Shown: positions 32,671-43,277 of the stretch, in pieces
Layout: the number at the start of each line of letters is the position of its first letter
How positions within the stretch are numbered: the stretch's first letter is position 1
NCBI GenBank assembly: GCA_026898455.1
Contig: JAPKLW010000934.1
Span: 1-64,000, forward strand
Direction of reading: 5' to 3'
Source: Plectranthus barbatus
Lineage: Eukaryota > Streptophyta > Magnoliopsida > Lamiales > Lamiaceae
Length of the DNA: 64,000 nucleotides
Made by a program: the position numbers and the translations under genes
The notes under the pieces: generated by a model
The model's database searches: none
What the model was told of the DNA's origin: nothing
Seen by the model: only the letters and a program-made list of their open reading frames with translations

Positions 32671-35600
32671 TCATCTAGTTAGATGAGGTTTTATTGATTC
32701 CACAACCACCTATACCAAAAAAAAAAAAAAAATTAATGACAATCAAGCTCAAGCAAAAATAAGATCCTAAAAAAAACGTGCAACAATCAACAACAAGTGA
32801 ATCTAGCTAACTTTCCGACCTTGGAGTGCAAGTGGTTAAGCATTTTGCCTATTACCAAAGCATTTTGCCTATTACCAATTTGATCATGGTCCGAGTTATG
32901 TTGGGGATGCCCCTCCCATTTAAATAGTGTATGCCAATTATTAAAAAAAAAAAAAAGCGAATCTAGCTTGCATTTGGAACGAAGGATCTCAGATATAGAA
33001 ATCTGAGATAATTTGAAACAAATTAACCATAATTATTAGATGCCTTAAAACAATATGTTTTTTAAATCAATTCAGAACATAATCTTCACTTTTATGAACC
33101 AGTATAACCGAAATTTGAAATTAGGGAGGTCAATAACATGTTGGAGTGTGTAACTGATGGCCAAGACATGGCATAGAAAACAGCAACTAACCCTTCCATC
33201 ATAAGACAATGATGCAAATATCCATGGTTCCCGAAAACTCCATGCAAGACCTGAATGATGTGAAGCAATTATGTAAGTTTCAGAGTAAAGCTTAAAGAGC
33301 ATCATAAGTTGCATCTATTACCATAAACACTGTCTTCATAGTCATTGTAGGAATTCAGCAAAGGCTCCGCCCGACTTTGTGAGTACATCGAACTACAAAA
33401 GACACTTCATATACTCAATACCCAACAAAAATTGCAAGCTAGGACATATAACAACTAAAATGAACAGCAGACCTAGCTGATGCCGAGTCATCATTGATTG
33501 ATGGAGAGGCCAACCACAAATTGACAGCTGAGTCAGTTCCAGCACTCTACAAAAGATTCGGCAAGATTAGAAAAATATATATGACTACAAGAGAAACCCT
33601 TCTCTTTTGTTCTGAAAATCATGTAATGAAAAGAAATGTGCTTTGGCAAATGGAGTTGGAACAATGACTTGAGTACAATGTCAATTATCTTCTCCTCTTC
33701 ACTCAAGCAAAAAGAATTCTGTTTGAGGATAAAGCAATTCAAGAGCCAAGAGGCTCAAGCATAAGGAAAGGAGATGCAGAGAGGGAGGGAATACCAGAAT
33801 CAGGTCCTCATATGTGGGATTACATTTAACAGTCCATGTCCTATCAACAATAGCAAAATAATTATTATCAAATAATCAAACTGGCAAACCCATACATCTA
33901 ACGGAATTATAAACAATCTCATTGAAACACAAGACAAAAAAACATCTTAAAAGGAAGGTTGACAAAAGGATCAAAACTGTAACAAAATCAAAGGCGGGCA
34001 TAAAAACAACGCACTAATATTAAACTTGATACCTCCAAGAATAGAAAAAAATAAGACAGAAGTATGTTGTGAAAATTTTACCAGTGTGAATGCCCAGGAA
34101 GATCTGCAACTGGAGATTTCAGCTTTCTAAGGTCCCACATATGAATTCCTGATTCATCTTCAGCAGTTACCTGATAAATGTCAATGAGCAGTCATAAGCT
34201 CATATTTGAAGATGGAAGGTGCATTCATTGCAGATGAAGAACCAAAGAGCCAGACGAAAAACAATATAATATTATACACTATCCCAGGGCACAGGCAACA
34301 TTTTCATGGATGCCACCCCAACTGCTGTAGTAGGGCACTCGAGCATCCAAGACAAGGGTAACATGTGAATTCAAAACAATGTTCATTTATAGAACAGAAC
34401 CTCATCTCTATGTGATGAAGGATTTCCCTCATGCAGTTATTGTATATACCAACAACTACCAGGTTCCTATAGATTGGTAAGAATTCTAAGTTTATTAGAG
34501 AGTTGTACATGCAAAGTTATTAATCAACTAGATGCATCATAATTTTTCACAAACTTACATTTATTCTAATTAAGATCAAGGAATGATTGAATGAAATAAT
34601 CTGAGAATTTTGACAAGAAAAATGAAACACAAGATTAACAGACAAGTACCAAAAAAAACTAAGCGGGTAAAACACAAATGAAGTCTGCAGCATACTTACA
34701 AGCATGTACCTCTTTTTCATGTCATAGTCCACATTACGGACATGTGCACGGTCAATTGAATCAGTTTTCCTGCAAGCAAAGAACAACTTTGAATGTCATG
34801 GCAAGCAATTGGCATTCAATCAAAAGACCCGAAGTATCAGCAGGTACCAGCTGAAGAAGGAAGGAATATTTCCTAAAGTGAAAAGTTATTACATATTAGA
34901 CCAAACCGTCAAACAATTGTAGGACATGTTGGCACCAAAAGCTTCTACAATTACCAAAAAATGGTGCAAGTGCGTTAAGTTAGGACCGCGGGGGGGGTGA
35001 GGGAATTAGACATTCACACAGCAACAGGAATTGCACGGGAGCAACACAAATGAACAAACTTAAAAATCCTCAAGCCCAAGAGATTAAAAAATTGATGTCC
35101 AAGTATTTTAGAATAAAGTAGGAATGAACATTATGTAAACTATATGGTACGAAACTTACTTCATTGTCCTTAAATCCCAAAGTTGGACAGATGAGTCACA
35201 TGTCAAAGAAACCGTATTAAAGTCATGAGGATCCCATGCTCCGCCTGTTAAATAATGATGCATGCCAGCTGATTGCTGTGATTGCACCTAGATCACAAAC
35301 AAGACCTGAATAAGAATTAGCTAAAAGGTTTAAAAGCTATAAGGTCATAATGTGGGTCAAAGTCCTTTGCTTATTGAGTAAATTTAATCAAATGAGAACA
35401 TATCAAGAGACAAAGTGCAATTAAGCAGACAATGAAGTACAATTTGCTTAGTCAGTTTTATTCTTCTTCCTTTTTTCTTTTTTCAAACATTCATTAGACT
35501 TGCAACTATGTATCCTGAGATAAGCTTCATGAGCCCTAAACAAATGAAGATAATGCTAATGTTACATTCATATTTCTAAAGTATACCTGAGCAGTCTTCT

Positions 35601-37060
35601 TTGAAGTATCCAAGCTCCAAAGAAAGAGATTATGCTCATCAATACTGACCAGCTTGTCATGCCTTCCTGTAGGCCACCACAGTATACTGCAAAATGCAAT
35701 GTCATTAGCATGTAAGCATATTACTTTCAGAATATAATAAATTAAGACATGCAGTTACTCCTCTTTTGTTTACATAGAAATACCACATTGAACTACATCC
35801 AAGTTACCATTAATCTACTAATATGAAGCATTCTCAGCAGGCATTATACAGTTCTTCAAAAATATTTCTTACTTGATTAACTAAAAAATAAATTTAATTA
35901 ATGCCTTTCCCTACCTAAAATGATAATTCATAAGCAAGCTCACCATCTAATCTTGTAAATGTGCCCATCCAGAGAAGCAATACTTTCCAATTGAGGAGAA
36001 CTCAGTTGACCATACAACTCAGGAATTTGCCACACTGCTGCCCCATATGTTTCCCCTTAAAATAGCATAACAGATAACAATATCTCACACTTCAGTATTA
36101 TGAAACCTAGAACGTGTCAATCCAGGCAAGAAATACAAAGAAAAGCCTCAGAGTGATACAATAAAAACATAAACAGACTCTAAACTTCATTTACAACCAA
36201 ACTTACAAAAGGACTCTGCTCTGTGCAGTAATTAAGCCAAGAACTCAAACAAACAATGGCCAACATTAGAAATGCAAATCATTTGTTTGAGCTAAAGAAT
36301 GTGGAGTGCCAGTTTCATCGAGATTTAAAACAAGTGCTAAGTTGCGTTCTCAGCTAGGGTGATTATTTAACAAATCAAAACAAATTGGTAACTGATTGAG
36401 CTCAAATCCACTAAGTGTTGTTCTGCAGAGTATCTCGTAAGTCATAACCCATCTAAATCAAGTCAATCTCGAGCAACCTCCAAAAAACTAGAGACTGGAA
36501 AATGGCGTTCAAAGTTCTTATGATAAATTCGATAATATCTAATCTGTTTATCACTATCTTCGCTTCTAAGTCTAACTACATTTCTCAATCAGCAATCGGA
36601 TACACAATCTGAAACCAAAAATTCCAATTACCGGAACAGAACACAGTAGAGAAAATCCGCTGATCGAAAGGACAGGAAGCGAGATCCCAAATCTCGTTCG
36701 GATGCGAAAACAAACCCTCGCAGATCAACTCAGTACCGCCGTCCGAAAGCCTCAGCAAATGCACCTGAAAATCAGCAGCGCAAAAGAGATCAAGCAACAA
36801 CACGAACTAAATCGCCGAGATCACTACTCCGTTGAAAACGAAAAACTGCCTCGTTTTCTTCTTTGAGGCTTAGCGTGCCGGTTAGGAAGCTGGTGTGATC
36901 TGTATCCGCTTTCACATCCGAAATGCATCTAGCCTGGTGCAATCGAATTCAAGTCGAATTAGCATTCTTCATCAACTCAGGGTTTACGAGTTCAGGAGAT
37001 TCCGACGAAATTGACCTGGTATTTGAGTCCGTAGCCGATTCCCGTTGATCCACCCTGCAT
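32671..37060 (-). CDS. EIPR1: WD40-repeat protein of the EIPR1/TSSC1 family (about 349 aa, 13 exons)
   Basis: Homologue of animal EIPR1/TSSC1, a beta-propeller partner of the GARP/EARP tethering complexes in endosome-to-Golgi traffic; the role in plants is inferred. Exons in transcript order: 37060-37016, 36933-36850, 36764-36632, 36055-35944, 35686-35587, 35287-35160, 34769-34700, 34170-34082, 33840-33795, 33546-33473, 33392-33322, 33250-33192, 32709-32671. Phases agree and the sum is 1050 nt. Blocks supporting the call: IGYGLKYQARCISDVKADTD at the start, SHPNEIWDLA (about 63-72), a VQLWDLRT WD block, ESGIHMWDLR, and the conserved end EPWIFASLSYDGR. The end of exon 2 is uncertain by 3 nt: a GC donor after 36850 or a GT donor after 36847, both in frame. 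A SINE lies in the last intron. Confidence 0.92.
32809..32955 (+). mobile_element. tRNA-derived SINE in the last intron of the EIPR1-like gene
   Basis: The body starts with a polymerase III A-box-like AGTGCAAGTGGTTAAG, has a B-box-like GGTCCGAGTT, and ends in a poly(A) tract. It is flanked by AGTGAATCTAGCT (32796-32808) and AGCGAATCTAGCT (32956-32968), a 13-bp target duplication with one mismatch. Inside, a segment of about 20 bp (CATTTTGCCTATTACCA) is tandemly doubled. It is on the strand opposite to the host gene. Confidence 0.8.
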
Positions 37061-37213
37061 TTTTGCGCCAGTTGCTTTGAAATTCTACTTCCAAGATAAA
37101 ATCTCAGCTCTTATTCAGATCCCCACTAAAATCACCCAAGATGAAACCGGTCTTGACGGGCAGGACCGGACCGGACCGGAATGTTGAAGCCCTGTGTCCT
37201 TGTCCAAGATGAT

Positions 37214-37455
37214 TAGGGGTAAGCAAGACAACAACAAAAAAATTCGAAAACCGAACCGAATAAATTTAGGTTATTTTGGTTCGATTTCTGTTCAGTTCGG
37301 TTAATATTTTAATTTTTGGTTCGATCATTTTTCTGGAACTAAAATAGCCAAAAGACCGAATAAAAATTTCGGTTTGATTGCCTAATAATTTAATTATTTC
37401 AGTTCGATTTTATAATTAGCTCAAAACCAATAAAAATAATTGAATACACACCCTA
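37214..37455. repeat. Degenerate MITE-like repeat with TAGGGGT end
   Basis: It starts TAGGGGTAAGCAA and ends near ACACACCCTA, and is filled with CCGAACCGAA / TTCGGTT words. It resembles the hAT-like element at 53388-53888, but no target duplication is visible. Confidence 0.45.
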
Positions 37456-37660
37456 AATAATGTGTGCACTAGTATTATCGGACCTTTGGGTGGAAACTAG
37501 CACTTAGACAGTTTATGCAGAATCTAAACACTAATAAATTCGTAATCTTACTTTTACTTTCAACATTTTAAATATATAAATATTAATAACTAAAAAATAA
37601 AATTATATAAATTATAATATTTTTTTATAAAAAAATTCAAGCACCTAAACAGCCTAATAA

Positions 37661-37911
37661 ATTAGCGGCCACTTAATTAGCACCCAACCCACTTAGTCAG
37701 CACTTAGATGGCGCGAGCGCCTAGATCGAAAATACATAACGAGAGCGATTGCCTAACCGGATTAGCCGGCCACTTAATCAGCACCTAACCCACTTGGTCA
37801 GAGCTTAGATGGCGCGGGCTCCTCGACCGAATATACGTAATGTAGAGCGATTTTAAAGTTTTCAATTTGCATAAGAAAGAGCGATTTTAAAGTTTTCAAT
37901 TTGCATAAGAA
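37661..37911. repeat. Two adjacent tandem duplications (about 100 bp x2 and 34 bp x2)
   Basis: A unit of about 100 bp beginning ATTAGC(C)GGCCACTTAAT occurs at 37661 and 37761 with moderate divergence. It is followed by a perfect 34-bp tandem repeat (37844-37877 and 37878-37911) starting AGAGCGATTTTAAAG. The two layers suggest successive slippage events. Confidence 0.85.
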
Positions 37912-38564
37912 CTGCTTAGCGTCTAGGCGGTGAGCTTTGCAAAGAGAGTGACTCAATCTCTTGCACCAACATTTTTATGAATGGAACTGTCAAACATGTA
38001 AGAGAAAAAGAAGAGAAGCAACATCAAACTCAAAAAAGGGTATAATCTGAAGTTCCAAATTTCATACAAAAACAATTTACAATGTCTATCCCCTTTGTAA
38101 GATACAACCAACCATCAAAGGCCTCCCTCCCCCTCTTTTGCAAGAGAAAAAAAAAATACAATCTTGAAAAAAAAAAAATATTCAGACATCTATGCAACTC
38201 AACTAGCAATATGCACAAGCCTTGAATTGATGATCTTGATCTCACCATTAGTCCAAAAATGGGTGTTGCCCAACTAAACTGCCATTCATCGCTTGCAATT
38301 AATCAAAGATATGTTGAAGCCAAATCATGTGAGTGAAGAGTAATCTGGCTCTCTTTAGCATTGCTTAGTCGATGAACGTCGTCGGAGATTAATCTTTCTG
38401 CAGCCATGAAAAGCTGGAGAGTAGAAAAAAGTAGTAATTACCTGAAAATCTTGATTTCATCTTTGCCACTTCAAGCTCAACCATTGCAGGAATTGGAGTG
38501 GTTTTAGCCATTCATCCATTTGATATGAAAGCAATTCCTACGAAGAGTTCGAAACCATTTGTAT

Positions 38565-41500
38565 TCAATCTGAGAGTAATTCATCCAGCTCAGGCTCCTC
38601 GGATAATAAGCTTTCGTATTCCTGGCTCGTCTCATTGTAGGCATTGTTGTTCACCTGCTGACTTCTGATATCCTCTTCATCTTCGGGATCAGACCACTCT
38701 ACATCATCATTCGTATTTTGATCTTCGCTTACTAGCCCCGCATCTTTCTTGATTAGAGGATATCCCTTGCCGGATCCTTTCTGAACTGAAGAGGTATCTG
38801 TTTTTGTGTCGGCATTTTCGCAGATGCAAGCAGCAGGATTTTCGTGGAAGCCTCCCCTCCCCGGTCTGACCTCCTTAGGCGCTCCCATGAAACCCCTCTG
38901 AAATGTACGAACACGTGAGGCGAATTCCTCCCAGGTAATGTTGTTTCGCGCATCAAACAGCCGATACAATTTTTTCGAATTGGGACGGATAGTAGGTTTG
39001 TGTCCAAAATATCTCCTGCAGTTCAGTGGAGCACCGGCCTCATCAGAAAATCATTGATAATTGCAACAAATTAAGCAAAACAAGAAAACTGGAAAGCATA
39101 CCTCCTTCCTGCCAAGATCTTGGCCATGTTTCCGTTGTTATTCGTAACAAACACATCACTTTCATCACATACCATGAAATCTAGTGCAGCCATTCGAGAG
39201 GAAAACCCAGAAAACGGCTCCAATTCCTTCTGGCTTGCCAAGATATCTTTTGAATAGAAATTGGGAAAAAGAGCCTTTAACGGGGCCAATGTTGCTTCCC
39301 CTCCGTATACTTCTCCAGACGCCACAAAGATATGGGTCTCTCGGTCGTATCCAAGTGCTCGTAGAAGAAGACCAACTTCCTCAGGAGTAAGAGGGCACCT
39401 TCCTTGCCTTCTCTCTCTCTCCGGGTTTGGGTTCTGCAAATTCAAGCAACAAAAAATCTATTCTTCATATTCCAGCTACGAAGGAGACCAGACATACCGA
39501 CAGAAAGATGTGAAATTGAAAAGCACTCTGCCCTTCTATTTGCAAACCGACATTAACACGTCTCCACAATTTCCCAGCAACTAAAAATGAGTAGCATGTT
39601 TGACACACCACCCATCAACCAAAAACATAAAATTAAGTAAAAGAAGCCTTGATGAAAAACCGAATAGTTCTTTTAAAATGCAGGTGATTATTCCATCCCT
39701 CATTCAAATTTGAAATATTCTGCTTCTCAAGATAGCATGTGAAGCATTACATGTAAAGTTTTCCACCTCCGCCGGATTTTTGCCAAATCCTTCCTCTCCT
39801 TTTCACCTCCACCATAATAACAACCTGAGAATGCAAGCATATCAGGTTCAAACCTGTAAAAAAACAAACACAGGTACGTCAAAAATAATCCTCTATGCCT
39901 GTTCAAGTATAGGAATTCAAGAAAACACCAAGAGCCAGAGAATAAGTATAGACTACTAGTTAGTGTCAGACCACTTCTTAAACGCAATTTATTAAAACCG
40001 CCCAAAAGTGGGAGAAATACAAATATCAACTGAAAAACCACAAAAACATAATTGAAGAGCTAAATATTGCTATGAAACCGGAAAGTCAATACACGGAACT
40101 ATGCTGGTCATGAAATATGAAAATATAAGGCAAGAACTTTGTAACAAGAGGAGATGGAACACAATGTGTGGAAACCTTAGATGGAGGGCAATGTAATGCT
40201 TGCTCTTCTTCCTCATTCTTCGCACCAGTTCTGAACCCATTCGAAGGATTGGCTTAGTGAACTTCAGAGCATGATAATTTACTCTGCACCTAAGCTTTTG
40301 CAGATCCGAGCCCAACCTATTTGAAAGTCTATAGTCAAATTTGGTCAGCTGAACAGCCTGCCAAAACAAGAACAGTTCCAGTAATTAGTTAATCGAGAAA
40401 TATAAGAGAGAAATCACATTTTTATATTGTTGCTGCAATTATTCTGACAAGAATTGGGAGCAAGTTCAAGTGTTACAGAACATCTTATTGTTTATTGAAT
40501 TGTACCATATGAAGCAAAGGGTAAGTACACCATGGATATGAGGTTTTTGAGCCAAGTATTTGACAGAAGCAGTCAGTTAATTACATCGATACCAGTGATT
40601 CAAAGGAAGAATTTGGTGCACAAGGCCCTCAAAGAGAAAATTAATCAATGATTACACAAGGGAGCATCGGCTTGACAGTTTCAGTAATCTTGATGTCTAA
40701 AAGGATTAGAATTCTCTCTCTGGAGTTGAGGTAACAAACTATGCAATTTGCATATGCTTATGAGCTTATATAAATATGAAACTCCTACTGTCCTACAAAT
40801 GCAATACAGAGGGACAATTGCTCTTGATTATTTAATTCATCACATCATATCCTTGTCATTCCATGCCATTGAAATATAACAGTGAGGTGCGTCATAAGAC
40901 ACGTATCACATTACAAAGAAAATCCTTTGAAATTATGCTGAAAAGATATATTTGAAGAATTAGAGCGTTGTCAATAAATCTAAGGAACCAATAAACTTAC
41001 ATGCTTCTTTGTCAGTACAGGCATTAACCGGCTAACATAGCAATGTTCATTGCATTTTCTGGGAACACGCATTGTATAAGGATTCCATTTCTGACCTCTT
41101 CTTTGTGGGAGCTCCTTTATAATTTTCACATCTTTTTCAAGATATGATATAAACCAATCAACATCAAAGATCTCTGAAAAGTTGCTGCATTAGAGAACAA
41201 CATTGAGTTGGAGAGGAATGAAGAAGCAACTTCAATTAGAACTTTATAATGCACCAATACAGAACCTAACATCCTTCCAGAAAGACTTCTGGTCCAATTT
41301 TGGGACAACGAGAGTGGCGTTCAAGATCCGTGCAGCAACAACAGCATCTGTAATCTGAAGAGAATATGTAAAAAACAAATAACATAAGAACCTGATTTAG
41401 CTCAAACTGCATACATAATCTAGATGTAACCTATCCATGCAATGCAAATAACCAAAAGCAATAGAAGTAAAAATATATTATTCATTAAAAAATGTAACAC

Positions 41501-42634
41501 ATGTTCAGACAATTCATAATAATTCAAAGGTGTCTATGGTAGTATGACTGGAGTAATGAATCACAAATTTGAAATTATCTCTATACAAGCATGTTGGAAT
41601 GGCCTAATTGTCATTGATAATTTCGATTCTAGAAGATCTTGAGTAAGTAATCTTATCAGAGAAAACAAAGAAAGAACAACCTAAAAGTTTTGAAGAAAAT
41701 TGTTCTTCTTACGTCACAAATATACCCCAAACAATAGCATTGCACACCCGAAAGACCGATCAGAAAATCAACACAAAACACAAAACACAATGAAACAGGG
41801 AAAATACTGATCAGAGATTCAACATAAAACATAATGAAACACTGAAAGACTGATCAGAAACTAAATGAGAAGGAGCAGAAAATTAATACCCCAGTCCTTT
41901 GCTGGTTTAGACCTCCACTGGTTGCAATAGCCAAGTATCGATGAGGCCGTGTTACTTCAGCAGCTTCTGTTGTGCAATGGAACATCAAATGTCAAAAAAA
42001 CCTCGCATGTAGAATCACAAAATGTTAAAACCAAGAGAAACGACAGGAAGAAAGCAATGCAGTTGAAGCCTATCATGCAGACTGCTGTGATCAAGTTAAC
42101 ATACTTGCAAATTTAGTGGTGGCATTACTGCAACCATGGTAAAATCCCGCATCCTTTGTACTCCAAAGATCGAGATCATACACTCCTCCACTGTTCTAGA
42201 TCTCATCAAACAATAAGCATCACATTTAGCACAAATCACGGATCCAATTCAATCAGCTAGTTCACAAATCAACATAAAACACAAAAACGAGTGCAAAAAA
42301 AAGGCGAAAGCCTAACCGGGACACGAAACACCTGTGGAGTTCCGTTCGCTTCAGCAGCATCACTGATAACCTACCCAAAGAAAAACATCAAAAAACAATT
42401 CAACAACACTCAAACAAATCGATAAGGAGAGAGCATCTCCAAAAAAAACCCAACAAAGAACACCCTTTTGCTTAAACTCAGAGATACCCTGATGTGGTGA
42501 ATGTGATCGTTCTCGACAGGCGAAGGCGCAAGAAAGGAGATGTAAACGAAGAGGAAGAAGATGGCGGCGGAAATGGCGCAGACGACAGGGAAAAGTCGAT
42601 TGAGATTGTGGTTGCGCCGCCGATGATGCGCCAT
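38565..42634 (-). CDS. O-fucosyltransferase family protein (569 aa, 10 exons)
   Basis: A plant GDP-fucose O-fucosyltransferase-like (former DUF246) type II membrane protein, expected in the Golgi; the acceptor substrate cannot be told from sequence. Exons in transcript order: 42634-42488, 42370-42317, 42195-42105, 41966-41890, 41354-41266, 41184-41001, 40357-40176, 39853-39751, 39433-39102, 39015-38565; the sum is 1710 nt with a consistent frame. A short basic N-terminus precedes one membrane anchor (about residues 14-36). Family blocks follow in order: FYHGCSNATTKFA, RYLAIATSGGLNQQRTGITD, VIPKLDQKSFW-like sequence, ALHLRFEPDMLAFSGCYYGG, and the C-terminal nucleotide-site region with FVTNNNGNMAKILAGRR. 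An acidic Glu/Asp/Ser-rich tail ends the protein. It faces the DUF760 gene head-to-head. Confidence 0.93.
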
Positions 42635-43277
42635 GAGTGATGGCGGCGAGCGAAATGTAGAATGAAATTCCTCAACGGAATGAGGGCGAAATGTTAGTCC
42701 GATTCCAAGGGTGGGGACATGAATGGGATGGTAAAAATCATTTTCTTGGTTTTGAGTCGGTGGTTTACGCTTGGATCATTCTGCAGAAACGACAAGGGAT
42801 TCGGATGCTCGGAATCAATTGAGGAAAAAGGGCTAAATTTTGGATAGAAAATCTTGGAAAAATTTACTGAAGGTGAAAGATTATAACTGGGAAACAGAGA
42901 GGAATCTTGGAATTTTTTTTATGACAAGTGGGTATTGGGAATTGTGGGGAGAAGATTCCTGCCTTTTTTTGGTAAGGCTAGGCTTTGGATTTGGGAATCG
43001 AGATTCATGAAACAAATGCTGCTTCTTTTGATTGAATTTCTGCTCACGAAATGAATAAATTTCGCAAAATGAGATTCTTGCACTTTATTTATATGATAAA
43101 ATTTGATTCTTGATAAACAGTTCCTGTAATTTTATTTGGGAATAATTAAGCTTTATCTTCTACTCTTCTCTCTCTCATCTCTCTCATTAGTTTAATCATA
43201 TTGTGAGCTTTAATTTATTGCTAATTTGGGGCAAGCAACAGGAATTTCTTATTCAGTTTGAAATATTTTTTGCTAAG
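42635..43277. promoter_or_regulatory. Shared 643-bp region between two divergent genes
   Basis: The O-fucosyltransferase gene starts leftwards at 42634 and the DUF760 gene rightwards at 43278. Both promoters and leaders must fit within 643 bp. A CT-rich stretch at 43157-43187 (TCTCTCTC runs) is a possible Y-patch for the rightward gene. Whether the two genes are co-expressed cannot be seen. Confidence 0.6.

Larger units (their letters stand above)
37061..38564. other. Intergenic DNA between the EIPR1-like and O-fucosyltransferase genes
   Basis: Both genes are on the minus strand, so this holds the promoter of the first and the 3' UTR of the second (38250-38564). It contains an AACCGAACCGAA-type repeat (37214-37455) and two local tandem duplications (37661-37911). 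No gene. Confidence 0.65.
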
